Below, piece by piece: positions 1 through 7,671 of a DNA stretch of 64,000 nt. The notes beneath the pieces were generated by a model. It searched no databases. It was given only the letters and a program-made list of their open reading frames with translations, and was not told the DNA's origin. The stretch covers positions 744,001 to 808,000 of the forward strand of contig NZ_LRPC01000028.1 of NCBI RefSeq assembly GCF_001592965.1, written 5' to 3'. The DNA comes from Roseivirga spongicola (lineage in GTDB: Bacteria; Bacteroidota; Bacteroidia; Cytophagales; Cyclobacteriaceae). Position 1 is the first letter of the stretch. Every line of letters starts with the position of its first letter. Both the position numbers and the translations under genes were made by a program.

Positions 1-579
1 GATACTCCCGATTTTTGGGCTTCTCCCACCAAGTCTTATGAAGAAAGTTTAGCCTTAATCATAGATCAGCCGGCTAATTTTGAACCAGGCAGTGATTATG
101 AGTATTGCAACACCAACTATCTCCTACTCAACAAGATTATGGATGATGAACTGGGCTACAGTAATTTTCAATTCATTCAAGAGGAAATCTTAAATCCACT
201 GGGCTTAGAAAACACCTTCTCTTCACTTGCAGCAGTAGATATAGACGATGTAATGAGTGGCTATCATGAAGGTTATCCTCATGACTTAAAGGAAAACGAT
301 CATGGAATGCATGCCACAGCCGAGGATGTAGGCCTTTTTGTCCGAGCCTTAAATGATGGCTCTCTGTTCGCTCCAGGCGAGCAAGAAATCTACGAGTCGG
401 TTTATGAATATAAACATGGAGGCTGGGTTCCCGGATACCAAAGCTTTGTAGAATACTATGAAGAAATAGATGCAGTTGTAGTGGCATTTTACAGCACAAC
501 CGACCCAAAACTTTACAATTGGAACCTATCCGAGATCATCAATAATCGAATAGTTAAAATTCTTAAAAGGCAGCAATAA
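1..579 (+). CDS. Serine hydrolase, beta-lactamase (class C/PBP-like) family, 5' end missing
   Basis: The frame is open from base 1, so the N-terminus with the SxxK nucleophile lies outside the window. About 192 residues remain. Two active-site motifs are visible: YCN (the YxN motif) in EYCNTNYLL near position 105, and HGG (the KTG/HxG equivalent) in KHGGWVPGY near position 415. Between them is the helical insert usual for the class C beta-lactamase/D-aminopeptidase/esterase fold. Such proteins are normally exported peptidases or esterases; substrate cannot be read from the sequence. The gene ends about 130 bp before the TPP riboswitch and is unlikely to be part of the thiamine operon. Family confident, function open. 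Confidence 0.85.
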   Translation, partial: DTPDFWASPTKSYEESLALIIDQPANFEPGSDYEYCNTNYLLLNKIMDDELGYSNFQFIQEEILNPLGLENTFSSLAAVDIDDVMSGYHEGYPHDLKENDHGMHATAEDVGLFVRALNDGSLFAPGEQEIYESVYEYKHGGWVPGYQSFVEYYEEIDAVVVAFYSTTDPKLYNWNLSEIINNRIVKILKRQQ

Positions 580-710
580 AAGGGTGTTATTACCTGAGAG
601 TTATTGAGCCGAGGATCTTATAGAGTCGGTTGCTTCGAAATCTTCTTATATGCACTAAAAGCATAAAAATGGTGCAGCAAAAACCAACTGAATAAACTAA
701 CTTTATCGCA

Positions 711-785
711 TCGTTAGGGGTGCCTAAAACGGCTGAGATTATACCCTATGAACCTGAATTGTTTAATTACAGCGGAGGGAAACGA
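711..785 (+). promoter_or_regulatory. TPP riboswitch (THI element)
   Basis: The aptamer core is easily recognised: AGGGGTGCC at 716-724, GGCTGAGATTATACCC at 731-746, ATGAACCTGA, then the ACAGCGGAGGGAAACGA block. The closing stem P1 is TCGTT (711-715) with AACGA (781-785). It lies upstream of thiM-thiE-tenA-thiD, all thiamine salvage genes, as expected for a TPP-repressed leader. An intrinsic terminator follows 35 nt later, so control is most likely by transcription attenuation. Confidence 0.95.
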
Positions 786-820
786 GGATTGTCAATAATT
801 TGATAGAACAGATTATACAA

Positions 821-857
821 GCCACTTTCATAGCTGTGAAAGTGGCTTTTTTATTTA
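821..857 (+). terminator. Riboswitch-controlled intrinsic terminator (attenuator)
   Basis: A perfect 10-bp stem, GCCACTTTCA (821-830) with TGAAAGTGGC (837-846), has a 6-nt loop and is followed by TTTTTTATTT. It lies between the TPP aptamer and thiM with no gene in between, so it fits the expression platform of the riboswitch. Confidence 0.85.
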
Positions 858-866
858 ATATACTTA

Positions 867-1640
867 ATGAGCTTAACTATGTCTGAGAACAACGCATTCA
901 ACAAAGTATTAGAACAAATACGCACACAATCGCCATTGGTGCATAATATCACCAACTATGTAGTAATGAATAATACAGCCAACGCTCTGTTGGCTATTGG
1001 TGCTTCGCCAGTAATGGCTCATGCAGTAGAAGAAGTAGAAGACATTGTCACCATTTCTTCCTCCTTGGTCATTAACATGGGTACTTTAAGCAAAAAATGG
1101 GTGGAAGCCATGATCTTGTCGGCAGCCAAAGCAAAAGAACTTAACAAACCATTTGTGTTCGACCCTGTAGGTGTTGGAGCATCAAAATACAGATCAGAAA
1201 CTGCTCAAAAAATTATAGAAACAGCTACTCCATCAGTTATTCGAGGAAATGCCTCTGAGATAATGGCCTTGGCTCAAGTAACCAATAGCACCAAAGGTGT
1301 AGATAGTACCGTAGCTTCTGATGCCGCTGTGAGTGCTGCGCAAAGCTTATCTAAACAGCTTAATAATACGGTAGTAATCAGTGGAGCTACAGATTACATC
1401 ATCACTAATGATACTATAAGCAAGATTACCGATAGTGATTCAATGATGTCGAAAATCACAGGAATGGGCTGTACTGCAACTGCCATGGTTGGTGCATGTA
1501 TAGGAGTTGAAGCAGACATCCACTTAGCCTCTACAGTGGCTATGCAGATTATGGGTAAGGCAGGAAATATGGCGGCTGATCTTTCTGCAGGACCAGGAAG
1601 TTTCCAGATGAATTTTCTCGATAGCCTTTATAAGCTATGA
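867..1640 (+). CDS. thiM: Hydroxyethylthiazole kinase
   Basis: Phosphorylates 4-methyl-5-(2-hydroxyethyl)thiazole, the salvaged thiazole half of thiamine. The 257-aa length is normal for the family. Visible signatures are the N-terminal SPLVHNITNYVVMN, the DPVGVGAS segment, and the C-terminal glycine/cysteine loop GMGCTATAMVGAC of the ribokinase-like fold. A second in-frame ATG at 879 (MSENNAFNK) is an equally plausible start because neither has a clear Shine-Dalgarno. First gene of the riboswitch-controlled operon; its stop overlaps the thiE start by 4 bp (ATGA), so translation is probably coupled. Confidence 0.95.
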   Translation: MSLTMSENNAFNKVLEQIRTQSPLVHNITNYVVMNNTANALLAIGASPVMAHAVEEVEDIVTISSSLVINMGTLSKKWVEAMILSAAKAKELNKPFVFDPVGVGASKYRSETAQKIIETATPSVIRGNASEIMALAQVTNSTKGVDSTVASDAAVSAAQSLSKQLNNTVVISGATDYIITNDTISKITDSDSMMSKITGMGCTATAMVGACIGVEADIHLASTVAMQIMGKAGNMAADLSAGPGSFQMNFLDSLYKL

Positions 1641-2281
1641 ACAATATAGATTACTCGTTGATGTATGTGACGGATGATAGAATCACAGACGATTCTATCT
1701 TCTTCAACATACTGGAAAATAGCCTTAAGGGTGGAGTAAGCATTGTTCAATTGAGAGAAAAGCAATTAGACACAAAACCATTTTATGCTCGCGCGAAAAG
1801 GGCAAAAAGCCTCTGTGAGCAGTATGGAATTCCTCTAATTATCAACGACCGAATAGACATTGCTTTGGCTATCAATGCCCATGGTGTCCATTTAGGCCAA
1901 AAGGATATGCCAGTTTCAGTAGCTCGAGAACTCATTGGTAAGGAGAAAATCATTGGACTTTCAGTGAGCAATAACCAACAGGTCATAGAGGCCAAAAGCC
2001 TTGAGATAGACTACATCGGTATCTCCCCTATTTTCAGCACTAACACCAAAACAAAAGACCTAGATAAGCCATTAGGCATTGAGGGCTTAAAAGAGATAAG
2101 AGAAATCTGGGCCAAACCGATTGTGTGCATTGGTGGAGTTAATAAAGAAAACACTGCTGAGATCATTGAAAATGGAGCCGATGGAATTGCTGTAATTTCA
2201 GCCATCTCCAAGGCAAAAGATCCCGAAAAAGAATCGAAAGCATTAAAATCAATAATATGTCAAGCTGGTACAAATCAATAA
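1637..2281 (+). CDS. thiE: Thiamine-phosphate synthase
   Basis: Joins hydroxymethylpyrimidine diphosphate and thiazole phosphate to give thiamine phosphate. The 214-aa TIM barrel shows QLREKQLD, LIINDRIDIA, GVHLGQKD (phosphate and pyrimidine contacts), YIGISPIF and IGGVNKEN, all standard ThiE blocks. It starts inside the end of thiM (ATGA overlap), and tenA starts 25 bp before its stop, so the operon is tightly packed. thiM, thiD and thiE together allow TMP to be made from salvaged HMP and thiazole. Confidence 0.95.
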   Translation: MNNIDYSLMYVTDDRITDDSIFFNILENSLKGGVSIVQLREKQLDTKPFYARAKRAKSLCEQYGIPLIINDRIDIALAINAHGVHLGQKDMPVSVARELIGKEKIIGLSVSNNQQVIEAKSLEIDYIGISPIFSTNTKTKDLDKPLGIEGLKEIREIWAKPIVCIGGVNKENTAEIIENGADGIAVISAISKAKDPEKESKALKSIICQAGTNQ

Positions 2282-2907
2282 GCACACAGACGGATTACAT
2301 TCTCGAAAAAATAAAAGGTCACCCTTTTATCGAAGAACTCATGGGAGGCACACTCTCTAATGATGTCTTCTTGTTCTATATAGGCCAAGATGCATTGTAC
2401 TTAGCTACTTATAAAAGAGTGTTGGCCGAAGTGGGCATCAAATGCGTAGATGACGACTGCCAATTCTTCTTAGATGCGGCTACGGGCATCATCCATGTTG
2501 AAGACGCTTTGCATCAGATTTTCCTAAAAGATCATTCAACCTCCAACGAAGCCTCTCCTACTTGCGAACTGTATATCAGCTACTTATCCAGAATGGCGCA
2601 TACTCATTCCACTGAAGAAGCTCTGGCTGCAGTTCTTCCTTGCTTTACCATTTACAAACAAGTAGGCGACTATATTTTAGCCAATCAAACCAATAAAGAC
2701 AATAATCCATATCAAGATTGGATAAACACTTATGGTGGTGAAGAGTTCGCTAAATCGGTAGCAAAGGCCACCGAAATTACCAATAGGTATGCCGAATCTG
2801 CCTCTCCAGAGAAATTGGAGAAAATGAATCAAGCATTTGAGAAAGCCTCTAAACTTGAGTGGATGTTCTGGGATAGCGCATATAATCAAGAACAATGGAA
2901 AATCTAA
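2257..2907 (+). CDS. tenA: Aminopyrimidine aminohydrolase / thiaminase II (TenA family)
   Basis: TenA proteins hydrolyse aminopyrimidine breakdown products of thiamine, feeding HMP back to ThiD. At 216 aa the size is right. The catalytic cysteine is in LPCFTIYKQVGDYI, and the family's conserved C-terminal glutamate is in KLEWMFWDSAY. The N-terminal HPFIEELMGGTL is also typical. The ATG lies 25 bp inside thiE, in another frame. Its presence suggests that the operon salvages degraded thiamine as well as intact precursors. Confidence 0.93.
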   Translation: MSSWYKSISTQTDYILEKIKGHPFIEELMGGTLSNDVFLFYIGQDALYLATYKRVLAEVGIKCVDDDCQFFLDAATGIIHVEDALHQIFLKDHSTSNEASPTCELYISYLSRMAHTHSTEEALAAVLPCFTIYKQVGDYILANQTNKDNNPYQDWINTYGGEEFAKSVAKATEITNRYAESASPEKLEKMNQAFEKASKLEWMFWDSAYNQEQWKI

Positions 2908-3707
2908 TGACACCATATAAAAGCGTATTGACCATTGCTGGAAGCGATTCTGGCGGTGGTGCTGGCATTCAGGCCGATATTAAGAGCATTTCTGCTTGTG
3001 GAGCTTTTGCAGCTAGTGTAATTACGGCCACTACTGCTCAAAATACACAAGGCGTTTTAGACATTCATGCCATTCCAATGGCGCACCTAGAACTTCAGCT
3101 AGAAGCTGTTTTAAGTGATATTGAGTTCGGGGCCATTAAAATTGGCATGTTGCACTCATGCGAAGTAATTGAAGTGGTGAAATCAAAACTGGAGGAATAC
3201 GATGTAAAAAACATTGTGCTAGACCCTGTAATGGTGGCTACTTCTGGCAACAAACTCATTGCCGATGATGCCATTGACTGCCTGAAGGAATTCTTGCCGA
3301 AGGCAGACCTGATAACACCAAATATTCATGAAGCTGAGCTACTTATTGGCCACTCCATTGGCTTGCATAATTTTGAAACTTCGGCCATTGAAATTGGAAA
3401 GCGTTTTAATACGTCTGTACTTTTGAAAGGCGGTCACCTAGAAAGTTCATTTAGTGAGCTGACGGATATTCTATATGAGCATGGAAGCGGTGAAATTCAT
3501 AAGATTTTCAACCCGAAAATAGACACAAAAAACACACACGGAACTGGCTGTAGCCTATCTTCTAGCATTGCTACCTTCTTATGCCTTGGGCATTCACTGG
3601 AAATGGCAGTCAGAAAAGGATGTGCTTATGTAAATGAGGCCATAGCCTTAGGGAAAAATAAAACGTTGGGTAAAGGAAACGCCCCAATCAATCACTTTGG
3701 GCTTTAA
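2907..3707 (+). CDS. thiD: Bifunctional hydroxymethylpyrimidine kinase / phosphomethylpyrimidine kinase
   Basis: Phosphorylates HMP twice to give HMP diphosphate for ThiE. Signatures: AGSDSGGGAGIQAD at the N-terminus, DPVMVATSG in the middle, and the anion-hole motif GTGCSLSS near the C-terminus, all of the ribokinase fold. I chose the ATG at 2907, which overlaps the tenA stop as TAATG and has GGAAAA 4-6 nt upstream. An in-frame ATG at 2895 would add four residues but has no such site. Last gene of the operon. The next gene is convergent. Confidence 0.94.
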   Translation: MTPYKSVLTIAGSDSGGGAGIQADIKSISACGAFAASVITATTAQNTQGVLDIHAIPMAHLELQLEAVLSDIEFGAIKIGMLHSCEVIEVVKSKLEEYDVKNIVLDPVMVATSGNKLIADDAIDCLKEFLPKADLITPNIHEAELLIGHSIGLHNFETSAIEIGKRFNTSVLLKGGHLESSFSELTDILYEHGSGEIHKIFNPKIDTKNTHGTGCSLSSSIATFLCLGHSLEMAVRKGCAYVNEAIALGKNKTLGKGNAPINHFGL

Positions 3708-3724
3708 TTAACCAAATTGGTTAA
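3708..3724. terminator. Possible weak bidirectional terminator
   Basis: The palindrome TTAACCAAATTGGTTAA sits between the convergent thiD and outer-membrane-protein genes. The stem is only 7 bp and AT-rich, and the T-run is poor, so a terminator role is tentative. Confidence 0.3.
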
Positions 3725-3737
3725 ATCATATTTGGGT

Positions 3738-4379
3738 CTAGTAATCATTGAGAATATTAACTCCCAAACCTATGACCCACTGCCGTTGCTTTGGCACAAA
3801 GTCTCTACCCAAAATTTGGCTTAAACTCTCCCCTGTTTTGCTAAGTCCAAATTCATAATTGATATCTAAAACAAAGCGGTCGAAGTCACCACCAATACCG
3901 AAGTGCCACATCATGTTGCTACGATTGTAGTCGTCAGATACCTTTTCAACCTCATTGAGGAAGGAACGCTGTCCAGACATCAGAAAGCTAAACGAGGGTC
4001 CCATTTGCAATCTTAGATTTCCAATTCTGTACCCTATGTCTACAGGAAGTTCTAGGGTATTGAATTCAAAATCGGCTCGAGGATTAAAGCCTTGAACATC
4101 ATTATAATTCTTAAAAATGAGATCGGTCTTAACTTTTGAAAGCAAAACGGACGATTGAACGAAAACGCCTTGCACATTGATTCTAAAGAACGCACCAAAC
4201 TGATACCCAACTTCTGAACCTCCTTCAGACAGGTCTATCTCATCATTCTGAAGCTTCATTTTAGCTGTCACCAATTTTACTACAGGCCCCGCCTGATAAA
4301 ATCGGTCGTAATGAGATTGAGCTAAAGCACTCAAGCTCAACAGGCAAAGCAGTAAGGCTATGGTTAGGGGCTTCATCAT
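3738..4379 (-). CDS. Outer-membrane beta-barrel protein (PorT/OMP_b-brl_2-like)
   Basis: 213 aa. A signal peptide (about residues 1-20) ends in SALAQS, a typical Bacteroidota signal peptidase I site. The rest alternates hydrophobic and polar residues with aromatic girdles (GYQFGAFFRINVQGVFVQ, ELPVDIGYRIGNLRLQMGP, WVIGLGVNIL at the C-terminus), as in small 8- to 10-stranded barrels. PorT, a type IX secretion component, has this architecture, but so do many unrelated barrels, so I do not call it porT. The start has two consecutive ATGs (4379 and 4376). Divergent from the acyl-CoA-binding protein gene. Confidence 0.75.
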   Translation of the reverse strand: MMKPLTIALLLCLLSLSALAQSHYDRFYQAGPVVKLVTAKMKLQNDEIDLSEGGSEVGYQFGAFFRINVQGVFVQSSVLLSKVKTDLIFKNYNDVQGFNPRADFEFNTLELPVDIGYRIGNLRLQMGPSFSFLMSGQRSFLNEVEKVSDDYNRSNMMWHFGIGGDFDRFVLDINYEFGLSKTGESLSQILGRDFVPKQRQWVIGLGVNILNDY

Positions 4380-4407
4380 TTTCAGTAGGGTTTTTGAAAA
4401 TGTTTTT

Positions 4408-4415
4408 TAGTTTCG
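4408..4415 (+). promoter_or_regulatory. Candidate -7 box for the ACBP gene
   Basis: TAGTTTCG differs from the Bacteroidota -7 consensus TAnnTTTG at one base and lies 24 bp before the ATG at 4440. I see no convincing -33 TTG at the usual spacing. Confidence 0.4.
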
Positions 4416-4439
4416 CACAAGATAATTTTAAAAAATCAG

Positions 4440-4697
4440 ATGAGCTTACAAGACACCTTCGAAAATGCTGTGAAGTCAGCACATTCCTTAAACGATAGAC
4501 CTTCTAATGACAACCTATTGAAAATGTATGGTCTATATAAGCAAGCTACTGAAGGCGACAACAACGAAGAGCCTCCTGGCGGATTCGACTTTAAAGCTGC
4601 TGCAAAACACAATGCTTGGAAAAAACTTGAGGGCACTAGCAAAGAAGATGCTATGACTCAATATATAGACCTTATAGAGCAACTAAAGTCCGCTTAA
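4440..4697 (+). CDS. Acyl-CoA-binding protein (ACBP family)
   Basis: 85 aa, the full length of a stand-alone ACBP four-helix bundle. The hallmarks are clear: LKMYGLYKQATEGD (helix 2, acyl-CoA contact) and HNAWKKLEGTSKEDAM followed by YIDLIEQL. These proteins bind long-chain acyl-CoA esters in the cytoplasm and buffer them for lipid metabolism. The family is best known in eukaryotes, but short forms occur in Bacteroidota. Transcribed alone, divergently from the outer-membrane-barrel gene. No lipid genes are adjacent, so its specific partner is unknown. Confidence 0.93.
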   Translation: MSLQDTFENAVKSAHSLNDRPSNDNLLKMYGLYKQATEGDNNEEPPGGFDFKAAAKHNAWKKLEGTSKEDAMTQYIDLIEQLKSA

Positions 4698-4806
4698 CAT
4701 AGACTATATATCAGAAAGTGAATTGCAATCGTTAACCTATTTTTAGAAACAACAATTGCGATTTTCTTTGCATATTGCAAATTGATAAAACTCAAAAACA
4801 ACAATA

Positions 4807-5274
4807 ATGGGATTATTTAGCTTCGGTAAGAAGAAAAAGAAAAAACCTGCCAGATCTTGCGATTTAGAAGGGTCTCTTCTAGAATTTGGTGAAGGTTATT
4901 TACTTACCTCATCACAAATCATCAAGTCTAAGCGCTTTTGGGACAATAAAATGGTTGAGCCAGAAACCTTAGCTTATTCAAAAGCACATTTCGAAAGAAA
5001 TGATGAGATGGGTACTAAAATGCGTACCATGATCTTCCAAAAATACAGTTCTCAGGAAAAGCCTTGGTTAGTGGGTGATGGTCAGGTCAACCAGTTTGAA
5101 GTAGATAAAAACCAAGCCAGAGAATTCGCTCAAAAATGGTGGGAGTCTGAATTCACCTTTACTCCTCCAGAAGCAGGTTCAGCAGACAAAGTGATGACTG
5201 ATGCTGAGTATCAAGAATGGAAAGACTATGCCATTATGAAGGCTGGTGAAGCACAGCTGAAGAAAATAGGCTAA
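4807..5274 (+). CDS. Hypothetical protein with polylysine N-terminus
   Basis: 155 aa, not recognised. Residues 1-16 carry six consecutive lysines after a short hydrophobic GLFSFG, then a charged, tryptophan-rich globular part (FAQKWWESEF around residues 110-120, YQEWKDYAIMKAGEAQL near the end). No signal peptide, membrane segment or catalytic motif. The basic head could contact membrane or nucleic acid, but that is only inference. It has its own leader of about 110 bp after the ACBP gene, with TTTCTTTG at 4763-4770 as a possible -7 box. It is followed by inverted-repeat element copy 1. Confidence 0.65.
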   Translation: MGLFSFGKKKKKKPARSCDLEGSLLEFGEGYLLTSSQIIKSKRFWDNKMVEPETLAYSKAHFERNDEMGTKMRTMIFQKYSSQEKPWLVGDGQVNQFEVDKNQAREFAQKWWESEFTFTPPEAGSADKVMTDAEYQEWKDYAIMKAGEAQLKKIG

Positions 5275-5296
5275 TATCTATCTAGAAAAAACATAG

Positions 5297-5441
5297 AGAG
5301 GCTATCTCAAAAATAACTATTATCGTCATTCCAAGCTTGACTGGGAATCTCTAACAACTCTTAGCAGCACTTTGAGGAGATTTCCTCCCCACATGTGGGG
5401 AAGCAGTCGGAAATGATAGTTAGCTTTTGAAATAGCCTCTT
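5297..5441. repeat. Intergenic inverted-repeat element, copy 1 (probable bidirectional terminator)
   Basis: Ends AGAGGCTATCTCAAAA (left) and the reverse complement of AGAGGCTATTTCAAAA (right) form a long imperfect palindrome of about 145 bp. Inside are the arms TAACTAT and TCATTCC. The right end runs into TTTTTATTT and the left end reads GTTTTTTC on the minus strand. It fills the space between two convergent genes and ends 2 nt from the stop of the glycosyltransferase. The same termini recur at 19241, 42891 and 63704. Confidence 0.8.
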
Positions 5442-5442
5442 T

Positions 5443-6915
5443 TTATTTCACCAACCTGAAGAGCTGAACTTCTCCTCTAGAAATAGGCTCCAATTTCAAC
5501 CCTAAATCTTCAACTTGACTCTTAAACCTTTCGAGGTTTTCAACGTCATTATATCGGTCGTTAAAGTAAGCAGGGTTTAGCAAGAGATAATCTCCATTCT
5601 CTGGCTGCGAACCGTTCATTTCTGAGAACCAAACGAAGTTTAAGTTTACTGACTTCAGTTCATAAAAATAAGGATATCCGTATGAGATAAGACCGTCTGT
5701 GAAAACCGTAGCTCCTACACTTTCTGGAGTTAACACATCATTAAAAATCACTTCCACCCCTTTAAAGTTTCTGTCATCCGCTGTGGCAATCTTGTAAATC
5801 GGAATAACCAATAACACTGCTAGTAAATACTTTGCACTGGAATACCTGATTGCAGATAGTAGATGTGTTTTAGTCCAGTACATCCCCCCTGCTACCAACA
5901 TTACAGGAATCAGCAAAGTGATATGCCGAGTATCTACCGGCATTGGGCTGTAATACTTCCAATTGGTGCTCATAAACCACCAAGTGCCCAGAATGAACAC
6001 TGTTGCAACTGGCCAAAGCTTGTCAGGATCTTCAACTTTCCAGTCAGACTTCTTGAGTGTGATTAATGCGGGGAGGGCGAAAAGTAATGGAATGAAAAAG
6101 CCGCCACGCATAAAGCCAAGCAATGGCAAATAAGTCAAACGCTTGAGTATGGTGAGAGCACTCTTATCGAAAAAGGTTTTAGAAGTAGCCTCGTGGTTAT
6201 CGGAAATGTTGCTAAAACGGTAAAAGAAATCACCGTAAACTTCTTGGTACCAAAAGCCATTAGCCAACACAAAAAAGAGTAGCAACACCACACTGATCAT
6301 CCAAAAGCTTCTGTTGGTTCTCTTCAACCAATAGTCATTGACAAATAGATAGACAAAGAGTGGTCCGAGAACTATAACCGTCATCTTGGTAAGGATACCC
6401 AAGAAAATGGAGGTGCTCAAAACCAAGGCCCAAAGTCTATGATCTCCCTCCTTTCTATTCACCCGATCATAAGCTACTAAAGCAGCCAAAGTATATAAGG
6501 TCATTGGCATTTCGGGGAAAAGATGTGTCACAAAGGTGATTACATGATAATCGCAGACAAAAAAGGTAGCAGCAAAAACGCCCAACCAGTGATGGTATAA
6601 ATTTCCGAGCCAAAGCAACACATTCAGAGTAATAAGGCCACAAATCAATGGAAATACCGTAATACTGAACTGGTTAATACCTAGTTGTTCAATAATCCAA
6701 GCAACGGGATAAAGCAAAGCTACCCTACTGGTGAAATGATTATTGGTAATGGTAAAACTCCCTTCATTGATAGTGTTTGCTAAATTCAGATAACTGAAGT
6801 CATCCCAAAAAGCCAGACCGTCATTGGCCAAGTACCATGTAACTAGCAATACTAAATTAGCTGCCAGTCCGAACCAACGGTATTTTGAATCACTGAAGAA
6901 TTTCTGGTGGGGCAT
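5443..6915 (-). CDS. GT-C family membrane glycosyltransferase (ArnT/PMT/GT39-like)
   Basis: 490 aa with about ten predicted membrane helices (first near residues 14-31, LAANLVLLVTWYLAN). The first extracytoplasmic loop carries AFWDDFSYL, the acidic D-D motif diagnostic of GT-C enzymes that use polyprenyl-phosphate sugars. A second loop has PVDTRHITLLIPV. The last 130 residues form a soluble domain. Such enzymes transfer a sugar from a lipid carrier to a protein or glycolipid on the periplasmic face; the acceptor is unknown. Divergent from rsmE, with 53 bp between the starts. Confidence 0.8.
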   Translation of the reverse strand: MPHQKFFSDSKYRWFGLAANLVLLVTWYLANDGLAFWDDFSYLNLANTINEGSFTITNNHFTSRVALLYPVAWIIEQLGINQFSITVFPLICGLITLNVLLWLGNLYHHWLGVFAATFFVCDYHVITFVTHLFPEMPMTLYTLAALVAYDRVNRKEGDHRLWALVLSTSIFLGILTKMTVIVLGPLFVYLFVNDYWLKRTNRSFWMISVVLLLFFVLANGFWYQEVYGDFFYRFSNISDNHEATSKTFFDKSALTILKRLTYLPLLGFMRGGFFIPLLFALPALITLKKSDWKVEDPDKLWPVATVFILGTWWFMSTNWKYYSPMPVDTRHITLLIPVMLVAGGMYWTKTHLLSAIRYSSAKYLLAVLLVIPIYKIATADDRNFKGVEVIFNDVLTPESVGATVFTDGLISYGYPYFYELKSVNLNFVWFSEMNGSQPENGDYLLLNPAYFNDRYNDVENLERFKSQVEDLGLKLEPISRGEVQLFRLVK

Positions 6916-6929
6916 TGCAGCGAATATAG

Positions 6930-6959
6930 TTGATTAGCGAAATACTCTTTCTATTTTCG
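6930..6959 (+). promoter_or_regulatory. Bacteroidota-type promoter of rsmE
   Basis: TTG (6930-6932), exactly 19 bp, then TATTTTCG (6952-6959), one mismatch from TAnnTTTG. The ATG at 6969 is only 10 bp downstream, so the transcript has almost no leader. Confidence 0.65.
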
Positions 6960-6968
6960 CAATAAGCT

Positions 6969-7664
6969 ATGCAGCTCTTTTATCAGCCCGAACTTATAAA
7001 TGGTATCAATACCCTCGACTCAGAAGAGTCTAGACATGCCATCAAAGTATTGAGAAGAAAGGAAGGCGATGCTATCGACTTGGTTGATGGGCATGGGAAG
7101 TTCTATACTGCTGAGATCCGAAAAGCAGACTTTCGTAAGTGTGAATTTGAGATAGTCTCCACCAAAGAAGAACCCAAAAGGAATGGTTTCAGACATTTAG
7201 CAATAGCTCCAACCAAGAACCTAGATAGAACGGAATGGTTGGTTGAAAAGGCCGTTGAAATGGGAGTCGATAGAATCTCTTTTGTGCTCTGCCAAAACTC
7301 AGAAAGAACAGTTTTAAAGACTGAACGCTTGGTAAAAAAAGCAGTTAGTGCCATGAAACAATCCCTGAAAGCCACACTCCCTCAAATAGATGAGATGATG
7401 AAGTTGAAGCAGTTCATTTCGAGTTGCGAAACGGCAGAGAAGTTCATTGCTTATGTAGATTTTGACAATCCTGTTCATTTAAAAGATTGTCTCAAAACAG
7501 AACAGCACTCCATTATCCTCATTGGCCCAGAAGGGGATTTCGACCCATCTGAGCTAGATTTCGCCTTAGAAAGTGGTTTTCAAAAAGTGAGTTTGGGAGA
7601 AAGCAGGTTACGAACTGAAACCGCTGGATTAGCTGCAGTACATCTTTTAAACTTATTTAGTTAA
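6969..7664 (+). CDS. rsmE: 16S rRNA (uracil(1498)-N3)-methyltransferase
   Basis: Methylates N3 of U1498 in helix 44 of 16S rRNA. The 231-aa sequence has the N-terminal PUA-like RNA-binding part (SRHAIKVLRRKEGD) followed by a SPOUT (trefoil-knot) domain. Knot motifs are IGPEGDFDPSEL and SLGESRLRTETAGLAAVHLL, the SAM-binding loop of RsmE. NSERTV is the usual subunit-contact segment. The SpmA-SpmB fusion gene begins 7 bp after the stop, so the two are probably co-transcribed. Confidence 0.95.
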   Translation: MQLFYQPELINGINTLDSEESRHAIKVLRRKEGDAIDLVDGHGKFYTAEIRKADFRKCEFEIVSTKEEPKRNGFRHLAIAPTKNLDRTEWLVEKAVEMGVDRISFVLCQNSERTVLKTERLVKKAVSAMKQSLKATLPQIDEMMKLKQFISSCETAEKFIAYVDFDNPVHLKDCLKTEQHSIILIGPEGDFDPSELDFALESGFQKVSLGESRLRTETAGLAAVHLLNLFS

Positions 7665-7671
7665 ATCCCTT

